A stretch of 64,000 nucleotides of DNA from Aselliscus stoliczkanus (GCA_033961575.1 CM066737.1:58176771-58240770), one strand, 5' to 3'; shown: positions 47,532 to 62,034, counted from the stretch's first letter. The notes: generated by a model not told the origin, from the letters alone. Made by a program: numbers and translations.

Positions 47532-47749
47532 AAAAGGCATGTATCATAAACAATCATTCTTCCTGCATAATGAGTTTTACACATGAGACACAAAGCAATC
47601 TTAATGTCTTTTCCATATTGTCACCTGACAAGGCCCTGATTTAGCTAATCACTTATCTGAGAATTTACAAATCTGCTCATATGGCATAACCAGATAGGTT
47701 TTACTTCTAGAATGCAAGAGAGAGTGGTTTATTGTTAGAAAGCCATTTA

Positions 47750-48330
47750 TTCATTTATTCATTTATTCAACACATTATTACACAACACATACATGCTGTG
47801 CATTATTCTCAATGCTGCAGTTATTTATGTTACAGCAGTGAATAAAACAGACCTATATCTCTAATCTCATGGTCTTTACATTATAGTGAGCCAAACAACA
47901 AATGAGATAAATAAACAAAATATATAGTATATTGTTAGTTAAATGTACTAAAAAGAAAAACATTAAAGGCAGGAAAAGATATGAAAAGTAGAGAGGGGTT
48001 GACATTTCTGATAAGGTGGCAATGGAAAGCTGACCTTTGAGTAAAGACCTGAAGTCAATGAGGGATCTAGGTATGTTGATATCTGGGGGAAGAATGTCCC
48101 AATCAGGAGGACAAACAAATGCAAAGGTTCAGTGAAGGCACTGAGTCAAGTATGTTCCAGGTACATCAAGGAAGCCAAGATGGCTGAGCTAGAGAGAAAG
48201 TACTAGAAGATGAGGCATAGGGATGATAGAGTAGAGCCTTGTCAATTGTAATAAGAACATTTGCATTCACATCAAACATTATGAGAAGTGAGAGGGGAAT
48301 TTGAATGTGAAGGATGTGTTGAGAATAGAT
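47750..48330 (-). mobile_element. L2 LINE remnant
   Basis: Reverse L2-type text: 'agcagtgaataaaacagacc', 'ctgacctttgagtaaagacc', 'atctgggggaagaatgtccc', 'aaatgcaaaggttcagtgaa', in consensus order. Begins after a (ATTC)n-like run at 47745-47775. Confidence 0.65.
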
Positions 48331-48690
48331 GATAAGGAGATTAAAGTGACAGGGAGGCTGGTCTGTCTACACTACTATAACAACTGACACAAGAAACCTT
48401 ACAATCAAACCATTTGATAAACTTACCCATTCCTAAATTTAAAAAAAATACGCAACTACTAGTGAAATAGGAATAGGAGGAAACTTCATTTATGCAGTAA
48501 AGAATTACACATAATTTAGTGAATCATTCTTGGTTAAATTAAATTAGATGTAAAAGAAAATAGCCTTAACCTGATCAAGAATATATCAAGAGTCTCTTCT
48601 GAGCTGGCATATTCCTCACTCCTGTGGGCTACCGAGACAGAACTTATGATTTGCCTCCACTCATGGACTTTATTTTTTTGTGCTTCTTCC
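48331..48690. other. Intergenic, nothing identified
   Basis: AT-rich spacer between the L2 remnant and the CTTT microsatellite. Confidence 0.5.
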
Positions 48691-48763
<73 letters not shown>

Positions 48764-48765
48764 TT
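48691..48765. repeat. (CTTT)n microsatellite
   Basis: About 75 bp of near-pure CTTT; polypyrimidine on the plus strand. Confidence 0.95.
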
Positions 48766-48789
48766 TTTTGCAGTACTGGTAAACATAAG

Positions 48790-49640
48790 TGAAATTACAC
48801 TTGAATAAAGGAAAGAATATATCAGAAACAGCAAAATTTACACTAAATGATGAATCAGAAGAAGCATTCCAACTCCCTTCAAGAACAAGATAAAGAGGCA
48901 CTCAAGCACCACCATTACTCAACATAATTCTGGAGATTCTGTTCAATATAACACATGCAGAAGATGAAAGAAAGAAAGTATAAATATTGGAAAGGAAGAA
49001 ATGAAAAAAAAATCATCATTTGCAGATGGTTCTGGATACATACCTCCAAATCCAAGGGTATCACCTGAAAACTACTGGAATTAATAAGACAGATCACAAA
49101 ATTTGGCAGAATACACATTTTCAGAAAGGAAAAAAACTGTATTAAAATTACGCTGATGGTAACCACTTTGAGCACCTCTTGTTATTGAAGAAGTTAAACA
49201 TGATCTATATTCATCTTTTGTTATCAGTATACATTAAGTATTATAATTTTAATAGTTTTTTTCCTTTCTGAAAATGTGTATACATTTTTTTGGCTATATA
49301 TATATATATATATGCATAATTTTCTTAAACAGGAAATTACCTATCAGAAATTGTAATTGGAGAAGGGAATAGCATTTCAGCAACAAAAACTACTAAACAC
49401 CTAGGAAAAACTAAACAAATAAGAATTACTTAGCTAAAGAGACTTATGAAATTTGATTAACAAACATAAAAATAGATCTGAGAAAAGTGAAGACATACCT
49501 TATTCCTGAAGGGGAAGTGTCATTGTAAGATGTTAATGTTCCTCAAATTAATTTGCAGATTTACTGCAATTACAATACAAATTCCAAATACTTATCATTA
49601 GTTTATTGTTACTCAATTTGGAACTTGATTAATAAGCACA
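48790..49640 (+). mobile_element. Old L1 ORF2 fragment, split by a mariner-like piece
   Basis: Diverged RT-region text: 'caagaacaagataaagaggc' (the RT 'aggaacaagacaagg' block), 'tcatcatttgcagatggttc' (catalytic YADD region, mutated). After 49300 it continues with 'aacacctaggaaaaactaaa' and 'gcagatttactgcaattaca', the RT thumb region. No coding capacity. Confidence 0.7.
49147..49296. mobile_element. Partial mariner-like element (right half)
   Basis: Shares 'gctgatggtaaccactt', 'tattcatcttttgttatcag' and 'ttataattttaatagttttt' with 3374-3480, then the right TIR 'gtgtatacatttttttggc', which runs into a (TA)n tract. The left half is missing. Inserted in the old L1. Confidence 0.65.
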
Positions 49641-51640
49641 AATTCACTTATTAATATGTGCATAAAAGGAAATGTGGAAATTGTTAGTAGTGGCTGGGAG
49701 TGGAAAAGGTATTACAGAGCTCTTTTCCTGTATACTTTATATACTCATATTTCCTTATTGTATGAATTTTTTAAACTACTAATATATATTTCTATTATCA
49801 CCAGAAAAAAATTCAAAAGATTCCTAATCTGAACTATTATATATAACACGGACTCTGCAGGCCATTGTATTGGTTCTTGGTATCTAAGGGAGGGGTCACA
49901 GACTATTTGAGAAACTCATGAAGTCAATGACCTCTATGTCCAGAAATGTACTTCACCACACATACACTCACCAACAAAACATTGCATAGAATTTCAGGTA
50001 GACCATAGAGGTAGCTAGTTGAGAATGCCTACTCTAGGTTAATCAGCATGTGCAGCGGGCAAAAGTATGTCCCTTGGTCCCAGGGGAAGAATTTGGCTGA
50101 GGGGGCACCAAAGCGGGCATGGGCTGCAGGCCCTGAACCTGTAGCAAGGATAGGTTCTCCCTGTGTGCCCTGTGGTGAGGAGGCCAGAGGTGAGAGGAGG
50201 CTGCACCAGGCTGCACCTCTCAAGCCAGGTGATAGCCGCAGAGAGTGTTAGGAGCAATGTTAACTTGTGCACCATGGATGACGGCAGAGCAGCCAGATGT
50301 GGGTGATTCCCCCAGCTCTCATTTCTCCAGGCTTCATGGAAACCCACAGCTGCAGGGGTAGGTGGGAACAGGAATTCCTTCTATGCATCCCTGAGTTGGC
50401 TCTGTGGGAATTGAGAGGATTGAGGGAAGGAAGAAGCCACAGGCACCTACTCAGGTTAGTCACCTGACTAAATTTGGAATTTACCACCTTGGTCACCTGT
50501 CCATGTGTACCTTTGGAGTGAGCAACAGATTCCTGATTGCATGGGATGAGAGGCTTTGGCATATGGGAGGGGGTAGAGAGGCAGCACCTCTCCCAAACCT
50601 TTGACAGGACAAGGAGGATTTGACCATCTCTGCATCCCTCACATCTGTCATTTCCTTGGCCTGACAGCGTTTCCTTTTGCCTACAGCTGAATCACAAAAC
50701 TGGAACCTAATCCAGGGACAGGTGTTCAAAACTGTCATGGTTACAGCCATCAAATTACAGGAGGTTCACACAGCAGTCAGCAATGGTTTAGGAACATTAA
50801 ATAACTGTATTTCTCTAAGAGAACAAGACAGGATCATTTATTTATCCAACGTAAAAGCTGTCCCAGAAAGAGAAGAAGTAGGATATTATTTGTCCAAATA
50901 AATAACATTGGACAACTGAACATCTCTCCATGGACCAACTTACAGATCATATGGAGACATGCTTATCTTGTTGAGAAAAATTCCATTTTTAGATGTTCAA
51001 ATACCTCAGCATGTTTTGACACTATTTCCTACATGGCCAATAGAATTCATTTTCTATGTGACAAAAGTTAACCAAGATTAGTTGTACCTGCCAATATTAG
51101 TGGGAAATCTTTTTTTATAACACATGCCTGCTCTTTTTGTGTTGCTGCTTCCCCCACTGAACTCTTGTTTTGTTGTATTTTCTTACTATAATAATAAGGG
51201 TGGTGATAGTTTTAAAAACAAAATAGAGGAGTGTTACAGAAGTACAGACCACCATCCCACCTCTTGTTTCCTTTCTGACACTCTGCCTCTTACCTATACC
51301 GGAGCAGGGGCCCAACTGCAAGGGAAATGATGGGCGCTAGTGGACCAGGGATTGGAAGTGGAACAAGGGGAGAGTGTCCAGTTTTCCAGGAGAGGATGAG
51401 ACAATTCCCCAACAACAACAAAATATAAGGTAAAAATTGTCAATAGCCCAAGAGGATGCATCCCCTGCCCCCCAACCAGAGAAAGGCAAATTCTAACACA
51501 CGGAAAATAGACTACTTTTGGCTTTCAGGACTACAAAGACAAAAAATGAGTGACAGGACCTGATGTGGTGGGGTGAGGTGGGATTAGGGGTAAAGGAGGG
51601 GCTCGTGCTTTTAGTGGGAGTGGAAATTGGGGACCCAAGC
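49641..51640. other. Intergenic, upstream of ARMCX2
   Basis: No gene recognised. 50030-50900 is GC-richer and has overlapping ORFs of 64-102 codons on both strands. None shows a family feature I can defend. 50900-51500 is AT-rich. Confidence 0.45.
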
Positions 51641-52010
51641 TTACTGGCGATGCAGCCCCCACGTGACCAGGAGCTGACGTGGGCAAAGTTACTTAAAGCC
51701 CTGACCGCCGTCCTCCGTCCTCCTCTGGGTACCAACTCTATTGCGCTGCGCACTGCCGTGCGTTTAACCCAGGCGAGGAGGAGGAGGAGAAAATTCCCCC
51801 AGATCTGGGCAGGTGGGTGTGAGGGTGGGCATGGCCAGGCACCCCTGAAAAGGGTAGCTCCGTGATGCGGAAGTCTGAGGCCGCGGGCGCCTACGCCTTC
51901 GCGGCTTCTGGCCGGCTTTCCAGACCCCCGCGCTCAGTCGCAGCTCATTTTGGTGGGTGGTGGGGAGAGGGGGAGGGGGTACGTAAATATTCTAAGAGAA
52001 TCCGCTTACT
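51640..52010 (+). promoter_or_regulatory. ARMCX2: GC-rich candidate ARMCX2 promoter / first exon region
   Basis: The block around 51690-51950 is locally CpG-dense ('gaggccgcgggcgcctacgc', 'cttcgcggcttctggccggc') 2 kb upstream of the ARMCX2 coding exon and on its strand side. ARMCX genes are known to have non-coding 5' exons with CpG-containing promoters. A donor-like 'ttttggtgggt' lies near 51950. The TSS cannot be fixed from sequence alone. Confidence 0.5.
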
Positions 52011-53002
52011 TCCTCTCCCAGTCAGTGTTTTTGGCTTTTGTTTTTTGACACTCAGGCCCCGCACCCCACATCCCGTCTTGTTTTGAGAGGAGGGAAGAGA
52101 AATAAACGTGGCAGAGCATATAAGGCCACTGGGGAGGTTGGAAAGGGTGAGCGGAGGGGCACGCAATTTGGGAACCATCCGTCCGGTTGACTCCCACCCT
52201 CACTATGCAGATACCTCCCCTGGACCACCAATCCCGCACCCACCCCTCCCCACAGTGGGGCCCCTGTCATTTGCGGGTGCTGGGAAATGGGTGTGCCATC
52301 CTCTAGAGGGGAGATGGCTGGTTTGGCGCTGTCTGGGCTTCACAGGAGGGGGGACCCTGAACGAATCTGGTATTAAACCACCGTGCTAACTTCAGGCTGC
52401 TTCCCAGACACCTCCATACAGCCTTCACCCTCATTTTTTCAGTCCTGGAAAATGAGTTCGGGTACGCTAGAGGGAGAAATGGCGGTTAACAGGCGATTTG
52501 GGTGGGGGGTGAGACGCGGAGCCCAGAGCGGAGAAACAGTGTAAAATCGTGGTTAAAACCGCGAAAGGGCAGGCACTGGGGCTCCTGTTGTGCAGGGTTC
52601 TCCTAGGCCTGGGTACTGGGGAATGAAGGACGAGTGAGTGGTCTTAGGAGGCAGACACTAGATTGTTTGGCAGTAATCCCGGGTCCCGCGTCCCATCCAG
52701 CTTTCACTGCACCTTCGCCCCGCCCCCTCCCTCTTCGGTGCAGGAGAAGGGGTGTGGCTGTGTGTCTCCAAGAAATGGCGGACGGGGGGCGGGACAAGTG
52801 AAAAGAGGGGTTGAGTGCCTGGGGAGTCTGCGCGTGAGGGTGGATTGGGGTGGGAGGGGAGGGGTGAAAAGAATTGGAATTGAGAGGTGGAATCGTTTGT
52901 CATTCTGGTATGTGAACGCTAAAAGCCATTATTGGGACTCTTGTCCTGGGTTTGTTCCATTCACCAGGCTCCAACGTCTGCTGTCTCTATTTCTGCCCAT
53001 AG

Positions 53003-53055
53003 GATGAAACTTTAACTGAACTGAAGGAGGAAAAAACAGTCCTGAATCCTTGGAG
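53003..53055 (+). other. ARMCX2: Candidate non-coding 5' exon of ARMCX2
   Basis: A pyrimidine-rich acceptor ('ctatttctgcccatag', ending 53002) is followed by 53 bp and a donor 'gag|gtcagt' (GT at 53056-53057). Known ARMCX genes splice short untranslated exons onto an uninterrupted coding exon, which fits. The exon has an ATG at 53004 that is not in frame with the main CDS by simple splicing logic, so I treat it as UTR. Confidence 0.5.
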
Positions 53056-53741
53056 GTCAGTGTGGCGGGGTGGGGACTGTTCGGGAACCCCTGCTGTGGG
53101 TGTGGCAGAAACCAGACCAGAGTCTGGCAGCAGAGGCTCCTTTTCCCCGATCTTCTCCGTCTTTACAAGGCACCCTTGCCCTGGACCTGCCCCTTTTGGT
53201 GCAGGGAAAGGGGCGTGGCATCTGCCTTCTTAAATGCTTAGAGGAGGACGGAATATAGATGGAACTAAGAGGATTGTGAGGAAGAGACTTGGCCCACAGT
53301 GGTTCAAATCAGGAAGGGAAGAGGAATCCATCTACCAAAGGCCCCAAAATGCCCTTTTTAGGATCTCTCCACAGGTCTGTCTGCCTTTTTGGCCCCACAC
53401 AACTACAAGTCTGATGGAAAAGGGCAAACTGCTCCTGCTCCCAGCAGGTTGATATGTGCATGAACACCATCTGGAGACCCTTCGGGTCGGGCTGAGAGCA
53501 GAATCTGGGATCTCTACTGTCTTTACTGCTCTCCACCAGTTTTCCCGACACAGTATTGCCTCTCATCCCCCATTTTGGTGCTGGGAAATTTTGTGTGTTG
53601 TCACTGGGCAAGGCAGGCTAAGGATGAAGATATAGAAAACGTTGGACAACCAGGGTCCTGAATCAGCAAACACAGGCCTCCACACCTTTGTTTGGGTACT
53701 AGACAACCCACCAGGCATTATATCCCCAAACTCTCCTCTAA

Positions 53742-55778
<2,037 letters not shown>

Positions 55779-56200
55779 TTGGCTATGTGCTCTCAAAAGA
55801 CTTGAAATAATTTTTTGGTTTTGCAGTCTGGAAGCAATGAAAATTGAAAGTTACTGCTTTTCCACTTGCTCATACAGTAAAGGGATCCTTTCAGCTGCGA
55901 GTTGTGAATAATGTATCATCCAGAGTGATGTTATCTGTGACAGTCTTCAGCTTTAAGCTGAACCATTTTATGAATACCAAATAAATAGTCCTCTTGTACT
56001 AAAAACACATTTGTGACTTTAATCATGCTGCTTGAATGGAAATATTTTTACTGGTTCCTCTCTGTTAATTGACAGTGAACCTGTCCATTATGAATAGCCT
56101 ACAGTTCTATCATTTGTTTTGACTTGAATTTATCCACCAAAGACTTCATTTGTGTATCATCAATAAAGTTGTATGTTTCAACTGACAAAAATTTGTTCCC
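55779..56200 (+). terminator. ARMCX2: ARMCX2 3' UTR with polyadenylation signals
   Basis: The stop TGA at 55776 is followed by an AT-rich 3' UTR. AATAAA at 55980-55985 with a G/T-rich stretch soon after is the likely main site. A second AATAAA lies at 56162-56167. Confidence 0.75.
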
Positions 56201-57280
56201 ATGCTTGAATCTAAAATCTAGCTGGAGAGATAAGGTACATAAATACAAAAGGGTTGCTAACAGTAGCTGGGCATATGCCCCTGTCAAATATGTGCTCCTG
56301 GTTAAATTAATCAGAAGTTAGAAGGAGGAAGGGCACACTTAAGCTTGACCATGGAAGACAGCATGAGAAAACAAGGACATTTCAGGAGGGAAAAATAGCT
56401 TAAGAAAGACACAAAGGTAGTAAATCTGTCCCTGTGATAGAAAGGTAACCACTTTGCCTGAAATGGAAGATGTAGTGATGAGACAGAAAGGTGGAAATGT
56501 AGAGTTAAGAAACTTTGGGAAAGATCCTGACCCCAAGCTGAGATATTGAAATATCCTGCCATGTTCTGAGAGTTCATGGATATTTTTTGACACAAGGAAA
56601 AATAATCTGGTGGCAATATGCAAAATGAACTAGAGCTGGGCTGGGGTTAGGTGTGAAGACTAGAAACAAGAACATTTGGTAGGAACTTATGATGAACCAA
56701 GCATGAGATGAAGAAGAGTGAAGTAGGGTGGCAACTATAGGAAACATTAGGGAATGATGGTAATAAGAGGCTCTTACAAAAAAAAAAGTACCAAGATCTG
56801 CTGCCTGACTTGGCTGTACGTCGACATACAGGGAGGATTGTATGATCTGATGGAGGCCTTGACAGAGAAACCCCTCTTTCTTGGGGAATTCTGGTGACTA
56901 AGTAATGCCAAAGTGAGTTACCATTTCTAATGATAAAAAAGCAGTGTGACAGGTAGAATGATTCTTGGTGCAAAGAGTGTTATGTTTCCCTAGGGATAGA
57001 GGTCTAGTACTGTCTTCTTTTAGAAGAGGGGCAGTGGTGAGGCCTTTATGGGAACCCCATCCCCACCCCCTGAGTTCACTTTAGAACAAATGCATCTTCT
57101 TTCCTCTCCTCCCTGTGCTACTGAAAGAAGAAAATGGGAAACACCCCAGAGATTTTACAAACAGTCTAATTTCCTGCCAACTCTTACAAATCCTCATTTT
57201 TTGTGCAACTGTATGGTAGGTTGTGTCAGGGATAGAGATAAGGACTCTGGGGTGGTAGTCACATAAGAAAGGGACGGGTT
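56201..57280. other. Intergenic, nothing identified
   Basis: No gene or confident repeat; reverse ORFs at 56311-56623 and 56647-56973 lack family features. Confidence 0.5.
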
Positions 57281-57289
57281 GGTATTATA

Positions 57290-57640
57290 TACTGGTACAA
57301 CTTATCTGGAAGGCAATTTGATAATCTTCATAAGAAGCTTTAAAGACATACATGCGTTTCAGCCAAACATTCCACTTGTAGCATTTTTTCCTAAAGAAAT
57401 AATCAAGTAATTGTACTCAGAGGAATATATAAGGAGTACATTTGAGTACTGTTTCTAAGAGAGAAAAATTAGAGGCAACTGAAATGTCTAGCACTGTGAA
57501 ATTGGCTAGACAATAGGTAGTATGTCCACACAGTAAAATATTGTGCAACTATTAAAAACTCACTACTTGTATATTATTAGCATGAAAGGATATTAAACAT
57601 ATGTAAGAGTCTGTGGCATCAGTCAAAAAAGGCTTCTGCA
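57290..57640 (+). mobile_element. Old L1 3' fragment
   Basis: 'ctggaaggcaatttgataat', 'caaacattccacttgtagca', 'cctaaagaaataatcaagta' and 'cacagtaaaatattgtgcaa' follow old L1 ORF2-3' end order. Strongly diverged. Confidence 0.65.
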
Positions 57641-57726
57641 ATTGAAAGTGGGTGAAAATTCTTTCAGATGTTTATTATATAATCTCTTGTGTTTTTACAC
57701 AGAATTTGAATTGTATTGTATATCAG

Positions 57727-58580
57727 TGGTTCTCAATACGCAGTCCACAGAACACTGCAGGTTTCTGAAACTGTAAGGTCACAATTATTTTCAAAACAAT
57801 ACTAACATGCTATTTGCTATTTTCACTAGGTCGACATTTCTGCTAATGGTGCTATAACTGCTAGTGCCTTAGCATAGATCAAGGCAGTATCCCCAAATTG
57901 TACTAGTCATGATTGATTTCTTTATAGCCACAAACACACAAAAAAATTTAAATCCAGTTTCATTTTTAAATGTCCTTAATAGAGTCCTTATCTACAATAA
58001 AATTATATATTTTATTAAATCTTGATGCATGAGTGCATATCTGTTTAATATTCTGTGTGATAAAAAAGGAAATCACAAATAAATATTCTGCATATCTTAA
58101 TACCATGGTTGTCTCAAAAACATGTTTACACAGTCATTTGAGTTGTGCCCTGAATTAGCTGCTTTTCTATGGGATGCTATTTTTTTTTTTAGCTGAGCCA
58201 TCCTGCCACCTTTTGGCAGCTCAGTGGCTGCTCAGCTTGGGCCAGGACTCCAACCGGCCACCCTGTTGCTCAGAGCTCGCACTCTTGAACAAGCTCTTAA
58301 CCAACTGAGCCACTCAGGCGGCCCCTGGAAAGCTATTTTTACTTGAAAGAATGACTGGCAGAATGGTTTTACAGACTTGGATACTGGGGAGACTTTTTTT
58401 TTTGAAAAATGAATGAGGCGAGCCTTTAAGGAAAACAACTGACAATATTTGTCACCAACAATAAAATTTGAACTTTCAAGCAAAATTACAATTTTGTAAA
58501 ACTTGTATCCACAAGGCTTGACAGCTTGTAATAAATGGTTAAGGATTTTTCTGAAGTTATCAGTGATGATAATAATGAAG
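57727..58580 (+). mobile_element. hAT DNA transposon remnant (Zaphod/Tip100-like) with transposase traces
   Basis: Starts with the hAT-like terminal phrase 'cagtggttctcaatacgcag' (57725). Later text translates, with frame breaks, into transposase-like pieces: the stretch around 57990-58090 (KS-L-HECISV-NILCD-like), 58138-58170 (ELCPELAAF-like) and, past the SINE, 58336-58560 (FYLKE, FFEKMNEA, KENN..). It matches my memory of domesticated hAT genes of the ZBED/SCAND3 type. Broken by stops and by a SINE at 58181-58325. Right end not found. Confidence 0.6.
58181..58325 (-). mobile_element. Short Ves-like SINE in the hAT remnant
   Basis: Reverse copy: T run, 'agctgagccatcctgccacc', ending 'tgagccactcaggcggcccc'. 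Flanks 'tgggatgctattttt' and 'tggaaagctattttt' are a diverged target-site duplication, so it is older than the copy at 20143. Confidence 0.85.
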
Positions 58581-59415
58581 GTGAAATCCTTTTTTCTTTT
58601 TCTCTTTATAGGAGAGAAATGATGAAGGTCTCTTGGGCCTAATTTTGATGTTACTCAGTTTTACTGTGATCATTATAACCCAGATGACATAGAACCCATG
58701 GCCATTTAATAAAGAATATCACTGCTGTGGTAACAAGGTGACCCTGGGTGAGGATAGACCCAAGACTGTTTGAACCCTTAAGAAGAAGAATCTGAAAAGG
58801 TATCTATCCTGGAACAGTAAAGACTTCTTCTGGGTGAGATAGAGGTGGTATCTGAGCTCATATACTGAAGATGGATGCATGAGTGTCTCTTGACTTGATC
58901 CCAGCTATTCTGATAATCTAACCAGCTTTCTTTGCTCTAATTAGAAATGGAAATTTCCATCCCATTCAGATGAAACCTATTCTCATGCAGAGATGTGTAG
59001 TCTGGCCTTATGAATGAGCTAAGAATCACACAATGGGCAAATATCTCATTTCCTAAAGTCTAAGTTTTTGTGTCTTAAATTACATCACATGTGAAAGATC
59101 AACAGCATAGTCCAAGTGTGGTGAGATTTAAAAGTGTAGTTCTTTGGAAAGATTTAACTTAGTAAAATACTAAAAATAGGCACAAGGAATTAAATATGAC
59201 CTATATAGTGTTCTATTATTCCTGAAATATGACCATTGAAACATTCCTTAGACATTCTGTACTATAGTTTTTACCTTTTATATTGTGTGTCCAGAGCACG
59301 GGTGAAGTGGGACAGTCCTCACAACAATGTTTGCAGCGAATACACCTGCAGTCCTTGCTTTAACTTATTGGTCTAGGTAAGCAATTAGATCAAGAAATGA
59401 TCATGTTCTTTTCTT
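58581..59415. other. Intergenic, nothing identified
   Basis: No gene or confident repeat. Confidence 0.5.
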
Positions 59416-59434
59416 TAAAAAGTATGAACTGATG

Positions 59435-59556
59435 GGCCGGCCGAGTGGCGCGGTGGTTAAGCGCTGGCTTGGAATGCCAGCGGCCCCGGTTCGGGTCCCA
59501 CATGTGAGGGCCAGTGACACTGCCCTCAAAAAAAATAAATAAATAAAAAATAAAAA
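59435..59556 (+). mobile_element. Short-form tRNA-head SINE
   Basis: Head 'ggccggccgagtggcgcggt', B box 'ggttcgggtcc', ending 'cactgccctc' plus an A-rich (aaat)n tail. Exact target-site duplication 'taaaaagtatgaactgatg' (59416-59434, 59557-59575). Intact boxes and exact duplication suggest a recent insertion. Confidence 0.95.
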
Positions 59557-59575
59557 TAAAAAGTATGAACTGATG

Positions 59576-60690
59576 AATGGAAGGACTGACAACACAGCAT
59601 TGCCATTTTAGTGGTAGAGCACAAGGATGAAGTGATACATACTTGTGTTCTTGAATAACTTGAAGCCATATTTGTTTCCACCCTATTTCAGGCTAAGTTA
59701 TTCAACTTTTCCATTTGTAAGATATATCACAGTATCTTTCCTTAACTTCCATTTTTGTGTGTAAGCAAAAGAACAGAGACTAAGAGTAAGTCCAGGAATG
59801 TGATAGTAAGTAAGAGAGTCCCAAGAAAACGTGGGATAGTTGGGTTGATGTGGGCAAAGGGCAAACGAGACTTCCTTCCACAATCTAGGGTTGAAAGCTA
59901 ATAACCTACAATTAACTGAGAGTGCTTTCCCTCTTATAATAGTTCTAGGTGACAAGGGAGTTGTTATAGAACAATTTCATGGAGAAGAGGAATTAAGTAG
60001 GATCAGATGTTTGTTTCTAAGAACACTGAGCAGCTTCCAGTGAAAACAATGGGAAGACTAAATTATGGAATACCTGATTCAGTGTAAAAGATAAAATGGG
60101 GCAATTATGGTATCCTGCTGCAAGAATCCCCTTCCACTTAAAGCCATTTTGAAGGCTGAGATGACTTGAAGAATAAGTTTAGAAATTGGTCTTTTCTGTT
60201 ACTTAATTGTAATATCAGTTGAATTCACAACTTTACCAGATTTCCTTAGTGAAACTTGGAACACTGGTAATCAAAATATGTGATATAGAAAATCCTGAGC
60301 CTTTCTGGCCTTTTGAAAATAATTCCCACTATGCCCTATTTATAAGGAAAATAAATAGCAATTTGACTCATATGTTTTCACTGAGACTCATACTTTGAAA
60401 TATGAAAATATTTTAAATCTGAGGATGATATTGCAATATTAGAACAAAAAGGAGGAGAATTATAGATTTTGAGTGTGCCTGACTAAGAATATAAGTTTAT
60501 ATCAGTCAAAATTAATCACAATTGGGACTCTCACCTATTATTTATATATTAATTAGCTCTAGACTTAAATTACATACACATGACAAAATTTGAAGAGTGA
60601 CCACTAAAGTAACAGTCTAAGGCATTAAAGAAAAAAATGTATTAAGAAAAATTTTAATCCAAAATAAGGTTAAAAAATGAGAAAAATGGA
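59576..60690. other. Intergenic, nothing identified
   Basis: AT-rich, no gene or confident repeat. Confidence 0.5.
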
Positions 60691-60975
60691 GCTTCAAAAA
60701 AAGCAAGGAAAATAGAATGCCCATAGTTCACATGTATCAGTAATCACACTAAGTGAAAATGGGCTAAATTTACTAGTTAAAAGATGTCAGATTTTTTAAA
60801 TCCAGCAATGTATATGCTAAAGAATTACCATGCAGATACTTTGAAAGTAAAAGGATAGAAAAATATACCATTCAAGCACCAACCAAAAGTTAGTTGGCAT
60901 AGCCAAATTAATATGAGACAAAATAGATTTTAAGACAGAAAACATTATTAAAGATAAAAACTAAGTGAATGGTTA

Positions 60976-61930
60976 AAAAAAAACTGTACATCCATATTAT
61001 GAAATACTATTTGGCACTATAAAGGAATGAACTATTGATACACAGAACAACTTGAAAGGATCTCTAGAGTATTAAAGTGAGTGAAAAAAATCCAATTTCA
61101 AAAGGTCAAACTGTGTGATTCCATTTATACAGCATTCATTTCTTAAAAATTTTAATTAAAAAGAATTTTTAAATTATAGTTGACATACAACATTATATTA
61201 GTTTGAGGTGTACAGCATAGTTATTAGACATTTATATAACTTACACAGTGATCACCCCAATAAATCTAGCACTAATCTGGCAGTATACATAGTTATTACA
61301 ACATTATTGATTATACTTACTCCCTATGCTATACTTTCCATCCCCTTGACTATTTTGTAACTACCAATTTGTACTTCTTAATCCCGTCCCCCTTTTCCTA
61401 TTCTCCAACCCAGTTTCCATCTGGGAACCATCAAAATGTTCTCTGTATCTATGAGTTTGTTTCTGTTTTGTTTGTTCATTTATTTTGTTTCTTAGATTCC
61501 ACATATAAATGAAACCATGTGGCACTTGTCTTTCTCTACCTGACTCATTTCATTGAGCACAGTACCCTCCAGATTCATCCATGTTGTTGAAGATGGCAAC
61601 ATTCTTAAAATGAAAAAATTACAGAGATGAAGAACAGAATAGTGGTTTCCAGGAGTTAGGGATGATGGGGTGGAGAGTGTATAGCACAAAGGAGATCTTT
61701 GCAGTGATGGAATAATGCCGTATCTTAATTGCAATGGTGTAATAAAATGGCACAGAACTATACACAGGCATTGTACCAATGTCAATATTCTAATTTTGAT
61801 ATTGCACTATAGTTATGTAAGAAATAACTATATCTTACATATATGTGGGGAAAACTGTGTAAAGGATACAGAAGACCTCTTTGTATTATCCTTGCAATCC
61901 CCTGTGAATCTATAATTATTTCAAACTAAA
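60976..61930 (+). mobile_element. Old L1 3' end inserted in the previous fragment
   Basis: 60976-61136 ('tatgaaatactatttggcac', 'actgtgtgattccatttata') is the ORF2 C-terminal end, and 61611-61930 ('gtggtttccaggagttaggg', 'gatattgcactatagttatg', 'gtgaatctataattatttca') is an old L1 3' UTR. They are separated by the minus-strand piece at 61137-61610. Confidence 0.65.
61137..61610 (-). mobile_element. L1 3' end fragment, minus strand
   Basis: Read in reverse it holds L1 3' text: plus-strand 'tatagttgacatacaacatt', 'gagtttgtttctgttttgtt', 'ttccacatataaatgaaacc' and 'cagattcatccatgttgttg', ordered from 3' UTR/tail (left) to ORF2 end (right). Confidence 0.75.
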
Positions 61931-62034
61931 AAATGTTTTAAATGATGATAAAAGGCTCAATTCATCCAAAAACTTTTAAATATATGGGCATTTAATAAAG
62001 TAACCGCAAAATATATAAAGAAACATGTCATGGA

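Noticed and set aside
48644..48901. Lys/Glu-Arg repeat protein on the minus strand
   Set aside because: Translation of the (CTTT)n microsatellite.
51862..52389. Short protein-coding exons near the ARMCX2 promoter
   Set aside because: Open frames on both strands follow from GC-rich composition; ARMCX genes are known for non-coding 5' exons.
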